Source: Platerodrilus igneus (taxonomy: Eukaryota > Arthropoda > Insecta > Coleoptera > Lycidae). From it: a stretch of 64,000 nucleotides of DNA. The stretch spans positions 4,396,501-4,460,500 of the forward strand of contig JARFIW010000003.1 in the NCBI GenBank assembly GCA_036346225.1, written 5' to 3'. The position numbers and the translations under genes were made by a program. The notes below the pieces were generated by a model that was given only the letters and a program-made list of their open reading frames with translations, was not told the origin of the DNA and searched no databases. Positions 46,375 to 57,965 of this stretch are shown here, piece by piece (position 1 is the stretch's first letter; every line of letters begins with the position of its first letter).

Positions 46375-46905
46375 GGGCATAACAAATGTTTACAAATTTC
46401 GTGAACAAATTATTCATTAGTATTAAACATATTCGTTATAAATTTATGAGCTATGCCTACAAATAAATTATTATACAATAAAATTTAATGGGCTTTTAAC
46501 TTTTTAATATAGACGGTTAAAGTATTATTATAAATTTAAGTAGTTAATGAAATTTAGTAAAAATAAAATCCCGCCCCCAAGTTAATGAAGTACAACTTTC
46601 GTGAACAAATTTCACGAGTACAAACATATTTAGGGGCAGTTTATAGGTTATAAATTTCGGTAAAATAATTTTAGTGGGCTTTTAATTTTTTAATATAGAC
46701 TGTTGAAGTATAATTTGAAATTTAAGTAGTTAATGAAATTTACTAAGAATAAAAAACCCGCCCCCAAGTTCATGAAGTACAAATTTCATGAGTACTTCAT
46801 ATTTAGGGGCAGTTTATAGGTTATAAGTTTCCGTAAAATAATTTAAACGGGCTTTTAACTTTTTAATATAGACGGCTAAAGTATTATAAATTAAAATAGT
46901 TAATG
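46375..46905. repeat. ~180 bp tandem repeats between tRNA-Ala and tRNA-Arg
   Basis: Full units start near 46490, 46674 and 46850 at GGGCTTTTAACTTTTTAATA, and a partial unit precedes them from about 46375. Each full unit holds CCCGCCCCCAAGTTAATG, a palindromic TTTCGTGAACAAATTTCACG patch and TAGGGGCAGTTTATAGG. It lies where insect mtDNA normally has adjacent tRNA genes, so either the source mitochondrion had a repeat spacer there or the repeats arose in the nucleus. Confidence 0.8.
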
Positions 46906-46909
46906 AAAT

Positions 46910-47166
46910 TTAGTGAATAAGAAACGAAAAATCGTATTTAATTTCGACCTAAATTCATGGACCACATTCCTTATTCAAATTAAAATTAATTAAAACCAAA
47001 AAAGAGGTATGTTACTGTTAATAACAAAATTGAAATATTTCTAATTAAAGAAATAAAAATTTAAAGCTTATAACTTTAAATAAGAGCATCAGTTCATATT
47101 TCTATTTGAGTAGGTTAAAAAAAATCATTACATTTTTATTGTAAAAATAAATAATTTTCTTAAATA
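46910..47166 (+). tRNA. NUMT: tRNA-Arg, Asn, Ser(AGN), Glu cluster
   Basis: Arg (about 46910-46977) with TTTCGACCTAAAT (TCG). Asn (about 46984-47049) with TTACTGTTAATAAC (GTT). Ser-AGN (about 47050-47105) lacking a clear D arm. Glu (about 47100-47166) with ATTACATTTTTATTGTAAA, where the expected TTC is altered. Order R-N-S-E is the insect ground plan. Confidence 0.6.
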
Positions 47167-47230
47167 TTTTAAAGATTAAATCTTCCCTAATGTCTTCAGC
47201 ATTAAACTCTTCAGAAGCTATTAAAATATG
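47164..47230 (-). tRNA. trnF: NUMT: tRNA-Phe
   Basis: Minus strand reads AATGCTGAAGACATTAGG with the GAA anticodon. Follows tRNA-Glu head-to-head, as in insects. Confidence 0.6.
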
Positions 47231-48783
47231 AAAGTAACAAGCAAATTCAAACTAAAAATAACATTAAAAAATTTTTAAATTATTATTATAAAAGCTTGGA
47301 ATTACCCGTCTTTCATTTTTTAAAAAATTGTATTAAATTTTGTCTTCCAAAATATTCGCACCAACCATGATGATCCATCAACTTCAAAAAATTCCCGCTT
47401 AGCAATAACAGCCCATAATTAAATCTAACAGTTAAAAAACCCAAGTTCCACAAAGATCTTATGAAAAAAGAAATTTTGTAATACTTCAAAGCCTTAGAAT
47501 AATCCAACAACCTAAATCAAGATATTAAAGCTCCTCTTATAAAGCCGAACAATATTGAAACGAAGACTATAATTTTTAAATTTACAGGTAAACACGCAAA
47601 ATATGGAGTAGATAATATTAACCAAGAAATTATTCTACCACTTAAAATTACAAAAATAATAATCCTTCTCATACTTCATAACATTGCTAGAATCAATAAT
47701 AAAAAAATAGCAAAAAAAAATTAATCGAAATGAATACATCACAGTTAGACCAATTGAAAAATAAAAAACTAAATAAATATAATTATTATAAAATTTCATA
47801 GACATAAACTCCAAAATTAAATCCTTAGAATAAAATCCAGACAAAAACGGAAGTCCACATAAAGCCAAGTTACAAATAATAAAAAACAACTAGTTAAAGG
47901 AATTTTGTTAATCATTGATCCCATATACCGAATATCTTGGCAATCTCTTATATTATGAATTATGACCCGGCACATATAAATAGCAATGCTTTAAATAAAG
48001 CATGCATTAATAAATGAAAAAGCTAATGTTTCCTCTCCTATTGCCAAAATCTTTATTATCAATCCTAATTGACTTAAGGTAGAAAGAACAATAATTTTTT
48101 TTAAATCAAATTCAAAACTAGCAACTAATCTAGATATGAACATCGTTAATCTAGAAATAAGTAATAGTGCTATTATAAAATTGCTTCCTAACAAATTATT
48201 AAATCAAATCAATAAATAGACTCCCTCCATTACTAAAGTGGAAGAATGAACAACCGCAGAAACCGGGGTTGGAGCCGCTATTGGCGCCGGCAATCACGCC
48301 GAAAATGGAATTTGAGCTCTTTTTGTTAAAGCTGCAAAAATAACTAAAAATATTACTATTTGAGAATATAAATTATCAAAATCTAAATAAAAAATCAAAT
48401 TTCACCTTCCAAAATTTATTATTCAAGTAATAGAAATTAACAGTATCACATCTCTAACACGATTTCTTAAAGCAGTAATTGTTCCAGAATTATAAGATTT
48501 AAAATTTTTATAATAAATTACTAAGAAACTAGCCCAAGAACGTCTCACCAAAGTAAAATTCTAATTAAATTAGGACTAATAATAACAAACATTATAGAAA
48601 TCACAAATAAAAAACCAATAAAATAAAACGATTAATATATAAATCCTTAACCATATATCTATGTCTATAAAAAAGTACCATAGAAGAAATAAATAACACA
48701 AAGCTTATAAATAACAATCTCACTCAATCCAACAAAATCGAGAAAACTAATATTCTAGATTTAATATTTAAAATTTCATATTC

Positions 48784-48831
<48 letters not shown>

Positions 48832-48915
48832 GCAATCAAATATCATAAATCAAGTTCTTAATAAAAATATTAAAACCCCAACTAATAAAAAAAAATGCAT
48901 AAATAAAACAAATTG
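47231..48915 (-). pseudogene. ND5: NUMT: ND5
   Basis: From high to low coordinates with the mitochondrial code: a decayed N-terminus, PFSAWLPAAMAAPTPVSAVV near 48240-48310, FEFDLKKIIVLSTLSQLGLI near 48055-48120, LALCGLPFLSGFYSKDLILE near 47815-47870, and the C-terminal HHGWCEYFGRQNL near 47340-47380. Frameshifts occur between these blocks. An (AT)n tract sits in the N-terminal region. Confidence 0.88.
48786..48830. repeat. (AT)22 microsatellite in NUMT ND5
   Basis: 45 bases of TA repeat inside former coding sequence. Confidence 0.95.
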
Positions 48916-48919
48916 AAAT

Positions 48920-48985
48920 TATTTAAGATAAATTGTATCATAGATTCCACAAATCCATATTTTATTTAAACTACTTAAATATATA
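48920..48985 (-). tRNA. trnH: NUMT: tRNA-His
   Basis: Minus strand reads TATTTAAGTAGTTTAAATAA then ATGGATTTGTGGAATCTATG with GTG, between ND5 and ND4 as in insects. Confidence 0.7.
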
Positions 48986-49808
48986 AACATATCACACACC
49001 AATACCATAAAAATTAAAAGTACAGCATGTAAAAACATTAATATAAATTCACGAATTCTAATAATCCTCAAAGAATAAAGCCCCCTATGATATTGACCAT
49101 GTTGCGAAAAAGAATACAAATATAACGAATAAGAAGCACTCAAAAACGAGATAATCATTAAAAACACGATAGAAAAATAACTTCACGAAGCAATTATTCT
49201 AATTAATAAAACTTCACCCAAAAAGTTTAACGACGGTGGAGCTGCTATATTAAAACAACAAAATATAAATCAAAACAAAGATAGCCTAGGAAACAAATTT
49301 ATAAAACCGTTATTCAAAAATAAACTACGTCTGCCCACCCGATTATAAGAAATATTTGACAAGCAAAAGAGACCGGAAGGACACAAGCCATGAGCAATTA
49401 TCATTATTTAAGCGCCATATATCCCATATAAACTCCTAGTTATAATGCCAGCTAAAACTAGAGACATGTGCGATACAGAAGAATAAGCAATTACGGATTT
49501 AATGTCACTTTGACGCAAACACATTAATTAATAAATTTAATTTTTTAAAATATTACTATAACTCGCATTAATCCATATCCACCGAATTTTAATATAATTC
49601 CGTCTAAAATTATTGAACCAGCAATCGGGGCTTCTACATGTGCCTTTGGTAATCACAAATGCACTAAAAACATGGATATTTTCATAAAAAATACTATATT
49701 AATACAAAAATATATTAAATATGAATTAACATTGCTTAAATTATTATAATCAAGAGAATAAAACGTAAAATAAATATATAAAATAGCTAACAATATAAGC
49801 AAAGAAAC

Positions 49809-49860
<52 letters not shown>

Positions 49861-50092
49861 CATTCCCGTTTGAACACGCTCAGGTTGGTATCCTCACCCT
49901 AAAATTAAAATTAAAGTGGGAATCATACTATATTTGAAGAATATATAAAACACAAATAAATTATACGTGGCAAAAGCAACAAACAAAGAAAACCTCAATG
50001 TCAATAAAACAATTAAAAACAAATTCCTAATCGTCTCGGTTGCAAAAATCATCAGAAATGAAATCCATAGCATTAAAATAATTATAAAAAAG
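48986..50092 (-). pseudogene. ND4: NUMT: ND4, N-terminus truncated by the NUMT edge
   Basis: C-terminal SASYSLYLYSFSQHGQYHRG and REFILMFLHA (49135-49030), FNMAAPPSLNFLGEVLL (49200-49250), [20 protein letters not shown] (49350-49405), and [20 protein letters not shown] with LKFGGYG (49570-49660). Frameshifts and an (AT)n tract are present. The N-terminal end stops at 50092, the right NUMT junction. Confidence 0.88.
49815..49856. repeat. (AT)21 microsatellite in NUMT ND4
   Basis: Perfect TA repeat within former coding sequence, giving the poly-IY ORF 49877-49653. Confidence 0.95.
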
Positions 50093-50340
50093 GCTTTCTA
50101 TTTTTCGGTCAACACATGCGGTGTCCAACTGGAAACTAATTTTTCACACACAATCCTGCATGCAAAATTTTTTGTGTTGAAGTCTTTGAAGTTCCCAATG
50201 ATGTCCCAATTCCGCGATATGTCACATGTCGAGCTATATTGATGAGTTCTTGTGCACAGCATCGACGTTTTCCTGAGTGACTGGATTATCCCTAACACTA
50301 ATCTGTTCACGTTTGAATTTCTATATTAAAGTGAAATTCG
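50093..50340 (-). pseudogene. mariner relic, N-terminal side, with right copy of the duplication
   Basis: 50093-50278 repeats 30974-31143. The minus-strand reading includes IVCEKLVSSWTPHVLTEK, a mariner block that precedes the catalytic domain, and continues 60 bases further towards the N-terminus than the left copy. The remaining N-terminus and outer TIR are not recognised before LTR family A at 50569. Confidence 0.8.
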
Positions 50341-50568
50341 TGACAGAAGTGGTGCTTCATTGCCGAAAACAGAAACCAACTCTACGAGGCATTGTTTTCG
50401 AAGATTATAAAAAGTTATTTTCATAATTTAATTCCGCTTTTCGATTAGCTTGTTAACTTTAACAGCTTGTTGTAGCTACGACACTACATGTATCCTATTG
50501 ATACCTTAAGTTTAGGTTAACTAAAGATAGAGATTAAATTTTACTACTAACATTTGATAAGTGGCGCC

Positions 50569-51129
50569 AGATAGGTTTTGTGCTTCTTGGAATGACTTTT
50601 AAAATGCTTTTTCAAAAAATTTCTTCTATCGAATTTATTTTATACTGAAATTACATTTAGTTTTAATTTACAAGTTCGTTATGTTCATTAACGTATGGAG
50701 ATCGAAATAATTCTAAGTTGAAATTTACTTTAAATTCAATAACTAAAATTACGGCGAGTAGCTGAACTGACAACAATGTTAAAGTTGAAAAGCTGGAGGC
50801 TGACTGAGCTCTTGGGCTCTCACACTGCTTGTGGGAACTGCAGAGCTCATGTCTGCTATTTTCTTTATTCATTTATACAATACAAAGTAACAATTTAATT
50901 CTAATAATTGCTGTCTTATAACCTACTGTGACCTGCACCTGCATTATCACGTTACGTCTAGAATACAATAATTGTTTCCGTTCTCACTGTCTGGCTTGTG
51001 AACTTTCATTAACCTTTATATTATGTCCTTCAATTTTACATTGTTGCATCTAACTTAAGTTTTAATAATTCTTAATTCTTAATAGTTCCATTAATTACAT
51101 ATATATTCTAATTTGGGGGATATGTAACT
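50569..51129 (-). repeat. LTR family A, copy 4
   Basis: Reverse complement of the other family A copies, AGTTACATATCCCCC to AAAACCTATCT. No target duplication is found. The next bases on the minus strand are GGCGCCACTTATC, which with the last T looks like the TGGCGCC start of a primer-binding site. It may be the 5' LTR of a truncated element. Confidence 0.75.
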
Positions 51130-52265
51130 TGTCCAATGGTCAAAACATAAAATACATCCTTCGTTCTAAATCTTCCTTTATTAATTTGTGTAGTGGACCC
51201 CAGATCCGGTAACATCACTTTGCTTTGGGAGAGCAACGTCTGTACTATTTGTGCGACCATATCGTTGCCCTCCTTTTCGAGTATCTTGTGATTTGCCGCC
51301 CGAGTGTTTTACTAGCCACCCACTCTCCGCAAGCAACTAAACCGTATAGGTAAGCACATTATTTTCTATCCGCCCTTCCGCCACTCAGATTTTTTCTATT
51401 TCTATTTCTCCTTTTTATTCTATACGGTACTTTTGGGGCGATCACGTTAAATACGCCCGTCACAAACTTAGAGCTTACTTGCTTTGTAACAGAAGATCGA
51501 AAACTAATTAGTGAATGATTAACAGATTGCTTGTCTTTTATACTTTTTGAGCTAGTACTGATTTTTACTGAGGGCTTTGATGAACAATAATTTGTTACTT
51601 TGCAAAGGAAACTTTCATGATTTCAAGAACATTCGCAGGAAACATGACTGTAATTTAGGTTGCAAACTTGTGAAATCTACTGATATGACACACTGTAGTA
51701 ATTCTAAGAATTTTAAATACCAAATATCGATAGTTTCGTTATACAACAATAATAATAGCCCTTGAACTTTTTGTCATGTGATGTATTATAACTGCTGTAG
51801 GATGTCTAAACCGCCCATCTTCTCTAATAAGATACATTTATTATAGATAAAACTTTGGCACTATTTAAAGATTTCAGATTTTTTATACTGCAGCACGTGA
51901 AGTTCCAGTTTTAACTCGTTCACTTAAAGTGTTCTAAGGTTAGTAATCGCTATTATTAGATCTTGAAATAACACTTTCATAAATAAAAATTTATTTGTTT
52001 TTTTTTTGTACGTTTAATGTACTTTATCAGACACTCACTTCATACTTCAATAATCTTTTCTTTTTTTTTAGCTAAACCTAAAAAAAACATTTCAATAAAT
52101 TTTCAGGTACATTTATTTGAATATTAATCATAACAAACAATTTTAACACCACACCTTATCTTTATATAACTTTTTCGCTAATCTTATCGTACATGACGCA
52201 TAGCAAGTAAATTAACCATAGTATAGAGAACGGTGTAAATGACGTCCTTTAGTTGATGCAAAAAC
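51130..52265. other. No gene recognised; possible retroelement tail next to the LTR
   Basis: Minus-strand 51350-51180 has a Gly/Lys/Arg-rich open stretch (SGGKSQDTRKGGQRYGRTNS) that could be a decayed pol or gag tail. The rest is AT-rich. A pyrimidine-rich TTTTTTTTTAG at about 52060-52070 could be a splice acceptor for the following ORF. No promoter could be assigned. Confidence 0.35.
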
Positions 52266-53039
52266 ATGGCTTGGTTAAATGGAGAACAAAAAGTGCACGA
52301 AGAAGAAACTCATACAGCGACTAAACAAGTACAAAGGAACATACGACACTCAACAAAATGCAACACAGAATCACCTTCAAAGCATCAACTAAGCTCTTCG
52401 GTACGCAGTCCTCAAGCGAAACATGTCAGCTCAGAAAAAACATCAAAAGCAGCTACAACAACTAAAGCAGACTTTCTGAAAAAACTTCGATATTTTGAAA
52501 ATGGAAATGACGGCGTTTCTGTTAGTGTAACGAAGAATGGTAATATAAGTTTAACGGAATTCAATAGGAACACGGTTAAGGGACGAACTGATACCGCTGT
52601 TGTACACCGCTCCACCATAACATTTCCGATAAGCAACAACACCGAAACTATCTCAACCCAAGCCAGAAGAACCCTACCTCAGAATGGCCTTTATTCAAAA
52701 ATACACCATTTTGAAAAGGTTTCCACAACAACCTCGTCGGACGATGCACTGGTTCCCAGTAGTAACTGTGTACAAAATTTTTATTTTGGTGCTAGTAGTG
52801 ATATTACGTTAAATCCTCGTGCATCTATAGAGACAAATAAAAATTTTTCAATAGTGCTGAAGAATCAGTTACATACAAATAAGTTTTTATCTTTAGAAAG
52901 TTTTAACCGATCGGTTAATGAACCCTCTAGGTGCTCTTCTGACTATGATCTGGATATAAATTCACGCACAATGCAATTGTTTGATAGAAGTTATTACTAC
53001 GTTTTGGACTCAGATGCTTCAGATAGTGAATTTTATTAA
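52266..53039 (+). CDS. Intact 257-codon ORF, unknown protein, likely host gene
   Basis: The only long uninterrupted non-transposon frame in the window. Start context AAAAACATGG is good for animals. The protein is Ser/Thr/Asn-rich and hydrophilic, without signal peptide or membrane segment, so probably intracellular and partly disordered. A short motif occurs twice: LKKLRYFE near residues 72-79 and YSKIHHFEK near 143-151, each followed by a Ser/Val or Ser/Thr run. SLESFNRSV near 209-217 may be a weaker third. The C-terminus is acidic (DSDASDSEFY). AATAAA-like sequence follows (near 53087 and 53110). I do not recognise the family. It could be a single-exon gene or a long terminal exon. No paralogue in the window. 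Confidence 0.6.
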   Translation: MAWLNGEQKVHEEETHTATKQVQRNIRHSTKCNTESPSKHQLSSSVRSPQAKHVSSEKTSKAATTTKADFLKKLRYFENGNDGVSVSVTKNGNISLTEFNRNTVKGRTDTAVVHRSTITFPISNNTETISTQARRTLPQNGLYSKIHHFEKVSTTTSSDDALVPSSNCVQNFYFGASSDITLNPRASIETNKNFSIVLKNQLHTNKFLSLESFNRSVNEPSRCSSDYDLDINSRTMQLFDRSYYYVLDSDASDSEFY

Positions 53040-53844
53040 TATACATAGGAAAAACATGTACTCACAGTAAGGTAAACATTTTTGTTAATAAATTTTTTAA
53101 ATACATTTTATAATAAATTTTATAGAATGTTTTGTTTAAAGAACTACGTAAAATCGATTTATTTCTATGTTCATGGCTATAAATTTTACTTTGAAATAAT
53201 TACTCCTTATCATTCAAAGACGTCGTCAATTCGAGTAACAGATGTAATTGCTTTGAGAATATTGCTTCAAATTACTTTATTCAAAATAATAAGGGATACA
53301 AAATTTACAAACCCTCACTCTTTATTCAAAATTTAACCCAGAAATGTTTTTAGGAATATAAACATAATTATAAATAACAGCAATTTATTAACCATACATA
53401 ACTTATACTGTAAACTTAAAGATAATACACCTTTAAACCAACAACAAAATTTAATCTATAAGTCTGGACTGCGATGAGTCATACATATGACAGACTACTG
53501 AAAATAACGTGACTGCGACACAAAAGAAAAGTTAGGGTCTTTCTTAAAGAATGTGCTTCATACATTAAACACATGCATTAAATAGACATTAAGAATTCAG
53601 ATTCATTACAATAAACAAGGAAATGTGTTACATGTACAAAAACAAAAAAATCATTAACAAGGAAAGTTATCTGAATAACCTTACTAATATATACCTCATT
53701 TACTAAACCTAAAAACCCTAAAAAACATCAACACCTCTTTTTCCACATAATATTTGTATAAAAAAATTGATTTCTTAGCTGCTTTTACATTTTTTTTTAA
53801 CTTTAGTACTATTACTTTTGTTGTTTTGTATTTACTTGTTGTAA
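53040..53844. other. Downstream flank of the ORF, no feature
   Basis: AT-rich. The ORF 53082-53336 is low-complexity hydrophobic and not supported as a gene. Candidate polyadenylation signals for the preceding ORF lie in the first 100 bases. Confidence 0.35.
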
Positions 53845-54120
53845 TTATTGATTTCTGCCATCATCATCATTAGGTTTTCAGTCCTTAAGCTGGTTGAACG
53901 CCTACTTCCATTGTTGTCTATTTTGAGCGAACCTACACATTTCTCTGAAGTTACCACAGCCTAGATCTTTCACTGTATGCAATAGTCTAATCTAGGTCTA
54001 CCTCTCTGTTTTTGTTTCTCTGTTATTAGTATATCCTGTAGTAGTCCCTCATGCCTTAAAACGTATCCTATTATTCTACTTTTCCTATTTTTTACTGTTT
54101 CCGACATATTTCTTACTAGT
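53845..54120 (-). mobile_element. 3' end of a non-LTR retrotransposon (RTE-like), second copy
   Basis: Same repeat as 18365-18600. Minus-strand QRGRPRLDYCIQ is followed by a 3' end ATGATGATGATGG. 5'-truncated. Confidence 0.6.
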
Positions 54121-56785
54121 ACCTTTTTTTTCTTAACTTAACTTAAACAAACAATGGTTTACTTATCTAGAAGTATGAAAATCCAAGAGAATCAATGCTG
54201 TTAACTCGAAATGGTACGTGACAAAAGCAACGCGTTGAGTTAACATACAATAATATACGATGGAATATCCAAAAACCTGGTATGAAAGTATCATGCACAA
54301 CAACGAACTTTGCGCTTGTCAATAGATAGACGATGCATTTAAATATGACCGAATTTGTAAACAAATCATTTCAACATGAAGAAAGGCTTAGTTCACATCC
54401 CTTAAAACAAAAATATTTACGTAAAGTGATTTATTGTGAAGTGTGAAAATAATATATGACACCCAAATCGTGGAACCTTATTACAAGGGTAGTATTTTTA
54501 GGTATAAGCAGCAGGGCAGTTGTGGCAAACTAGTTTTTGGAGTTATTACACAGGTAACTTTGCAACATTTATAGCAGACCAAGCGTCGGGCTTAGATCCT
54601 GTAAACTTTACAGCATTCATGTTGCCCCAAAGGTGGGGCTCGAATTAGTGATATGAGGGGCTTAGATCTCAAAACTGCAGAGCTATATATATTACTGTGT
54701 ATTCCGGTAGAAAATCTGTAAGGAAACCCTTTTCTTCTCGCCCCACGAATTGGGCATCATATAATCTTTTTCTGAAAATAAAAAAAAGCTTCCAATCTCT
54801 GGAACGCCCTCTTTCAGTTCAGCATACCACGGCTAGCTCTAAAATCTGCTTCTTTATAGATACTTACCATTCTAACTTTGCTCTTTCTCACATTTACTGC
54901 CAAATAAAATTACCACTCAAATAATGCAAAAAAAACATACCACCTTTTATTCATACAAATTAAAAATTTTTATTACCAAGTAAATATTTACACATTCGAA
55001 TATACAGCTTCATAAAATATTACAATCTCAATCATTAATTTTTTTAAATTTTATGACTTTACTCTATTTCGACAGTTTTTGTTTTATATGAGTAAATGGG
55101 CCCGTCTTGAAACCCTAAATTGACTTTTACTCTGGTCTATGGCGAGCTCAGTATAAACCCAGTTACTCTAAATGCCTAAATACATCGCATCTTTGTTTAA
55201 AACAACCTTAAAGACCCGTTTACTCCTGACATCAAAATTTTTATGTCATTTATTTATACCTTTAAATAATAAATACATATTGTTCTTTACATATACCCTT
55301 CAAATGAACTTTTATGTTTATAAAGTACACCCCCAATGTGTCAAATCACTCAAGCACAAAATGACAGCACAAAATGTTCAAGCAATAGCAATAGAAATTA
55401 ATTTTGTTTTCCATCCATCGTCACCCCTGAAAATGTTGTCCAAAAAAACCTCGTCGTTGCTTCCATACGCTTCTCTGCTATACGTAGATCAAACCCATTT
55501 CCACTCTCTATCCAAATCTCTGCAGACGTCTTCAATGTGTTTACCCAGATAATTGTCCAGACCAAGCTAATCACCTTCCGTAACTACCAAACACCAAGCA
55601 TCCTCGTTCCAAACATTTCTCAGCACGCTTACCTTAGTAACCTCCTCGTTAGTTCGTCGAATGTAGTTACAGCACCGTCTACTAAAAAGTACCCATTTGT
55701 GCAATTCACACTTTTATTTTACTTTCGGCGGACTGTACTAACACCGATTTATAAAACTTTAAACTTAGATGTTACATTACAAGCTGAGGAAAGTTAAACG
55801 GCTAAGCAAAGTAAGAGAGCTTTACTGCGTCTCTTAGTGTATTTAGATCGGTCGATACACCCCTCGTATACCCTATTTCAGTCGAAAAGCTCCCCTGCCG
55901 TAACCGATTCTAAAAATTTTGTACGTAACGAACTTGTAAAACTGAGAATTTTCATTTCATTGTCGCATTAGCCCGAAAACTGGTCAACAAAATATAATGG
56001 TCGCGAGCTTCGTTGAAATTTTCTAGCATTCAACCAATCACACACATTTCCTCCATTCTTATGTCCAGCCTTCACTATTTTAACCTCATCTAACACATAT
56101 TTGTTGTTTTTTTTACAATCCCACTCAAGCAACAGAAAATCGATATTGTGGTTGACCTCCAAACTTGTCGCGTGCTTTAAACAAGTGTTTTATCCAACGT
56201 CTATTATATGTGCTTTCTGTCTGCTTTACGCTATGGATATTCTGTCTCCCTTTGCTTTCAAACCATCTGTTGTTTTAGTAGCTTTTACATTGACCGTTAA
56301 CTAAGTTTCTACAGAATTATGTTCCAACGTTCATTTCAGGTTCCTTGAACTTGTTCATTTATTTGCTAGGCTTTTGTATGAAGCAACTACGTTTGAAATC
56401 GTATTTTCCAAGTTATAGAATTTCTTAGGATTTGTATTTAACGAACGCTTTGTTTGGTTAAATGGAAAATATGCGTTTACATTATTGATTTTATATACCC
56501 AAAAGCTGTCTTTATTATATGATGTACTTGATTTACAACTTTTAAAAATATTAAAGCTAATTATGCGTATCCTTGAGTTTCACGTACTTCAAAAGCTTCT
56601 ATGCGTTATGCAAATTTAACATTCCGATTTATAAATACAAAAGTATGCTATTATCTGTCCGTTTACAATGTCAAAACTAATTAATTTGGCGCGTAAATAA
56701 ATTATCCCTATTTCCTATATACACAGTCGTTATAAATTTATTTTCTTTACTTATTTATACCTGTTAACCTATAATTTCCACGACA

Positions 56786-56789
<4 letters not shown>

Positions 56790-56821
<32 letters not shown>
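56790..56821. repeat. (AT)n microsatellite
   Basis: About 32 bases of TA repeat. Confidence 0.9.
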
Positions 56822-56828
<7 letters not shown>

Positions 56829-57689
56829 TTGCTATGTTTAAACAAGAATTGGAATTTTCGATCTCCGGCGTTGGGCTGTCTTATTAATATTGCTATAAAC
56901 TCCCTCCAGGAACTTAAGTGGATTTTATCTTGAACCTACCTTGTCGACCAATAACAAAATTTGATATGTTACCGCCTTACTCGTTATCAATTTTGTATTC
57001 AACTTATAGATCCTCCTTGATTGTTTAAATTATCAAATCACTCTCATTAACTTTATCTTATGACCTCGACTAACATTTATTTAGAATTATAAAATTCAGT
57101 TTTATATAATGAAACAAATATTATGTACAGTTTTTGTAAATTATTCAAAATACACTTTTCAATTAATTAATGTTGTAAATACTTTTTTATCAAAAATCAT
57201 ATACTTTTTAATCAAGCCCAAAGTCACCAAAAAAACCTATTATTTTTATAAAAGAAGTGTGGAACGTTTAAAACCTCTTATTATATCACGCACTTTATAC
57301 GTATGCAAGTCCTCTGTTTTGTTGACTTTTTCACATTTATTTATATTAAGCAAATTCAATATTAAAATAAAAAAATAGAAAAATAATGTCTTATAACTAA
57401 AAATCTAACCTGGTCTATTTTCTTCGCATTGACACATCCATAATCAGCTAATATTTCCCATGCATTAAGCCATCCATTTGAATAAAAATTATTTTCCCCC
57501 AATTCAGGATTATTACATGCCCATTCGAAATATTGTCTATCCACACGCTTGAACCTTTGCATTTAAATTATTGCCATCACCCTCTGGACTACCATTATTA
57601 ACTTATACTTATGCGCCCCAATTTATTGTCATCTCATTCAGACTTATTACTTCTTATCAATTTCCCCAAACTTGAATACCATCTATTCC

Positions 57690-57785
57690 TCCGAACTTGG
57701 ATTATTCTCCCTGGACTCGGAAATTGCATTGTTATTCTTCCCCGGACTCAGAAATTGTATTATTATTCTTCCTGGACTCAAAGCA
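57690..57785 (-). repeat. Three ~31 bp tandem units in the element leader
   Basis: Minus strand repeats GAGTCCAGG(A)GAAGAATAA with AATTTC, about three times. Just downstream of the primer-binding site. Confidence 0.6.
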
Positions 57786-57946
57786 GTTTAATCGGCAATC
57801 ATAATTTTCATCTTCGCACTTATAGAATTTTTTACTTTAACTTATTATTACGTATCACACTTTATTTCAGAGTGGCGCACCTTGGCCTTTGTTGAGTTGA
57901 AAACTGAGTTCGTTATCACTGTGTTACGTGTTTTTTTTCGTGGCAG

Positions 57947-57961
57947 CCACGTTGGGCGCCA
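57947..57961 (-). promoter_or_regulatory. Primer-binding site of family B element
   Basis: Minus strand TGGCGCCCAACGTGG begins a few T after the LTR end GTAACA. This is the widespread retroelement tRNA-primer site form and fixes the LTR orientation. Confidence 0.8.
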
Positions 57962-57965
57962 AAAA

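Larger units (their letters stand above)
54121..57944. other. Interior or flank of family B element, nothing firmly recognised
   Basis: If the LTR at 57966-59625 is a 5' LTR, its interior runs leftward here. Two minus-strand ORFs (57562-57362 with EWACNNPELGENNF and WLNAWEILADYGC; 56162-55968 with LLEWDCKKNNKY and CDWLNARKFQ) look protein-like and vaguely alike, but match nothing I know. No RT, protease or integrase motif is seen on either strand, so a coding-competent element is absent. The plus-strand ORFs are AT-rich noise. Confidence 0.35.

Noticed and set aside
53082..53336. 84-codon ORF after the intact host ORF
   Set aside because: AT-rich hydrophobic translation of a likely 3' UTR.
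55172..55797. Consecutive plus-strand ORFs of 126 and 86 codons
   Set aside because: Low-complexity residues from AT-rich DNA, no motif; region probably belongs to a minus-strand element interior.
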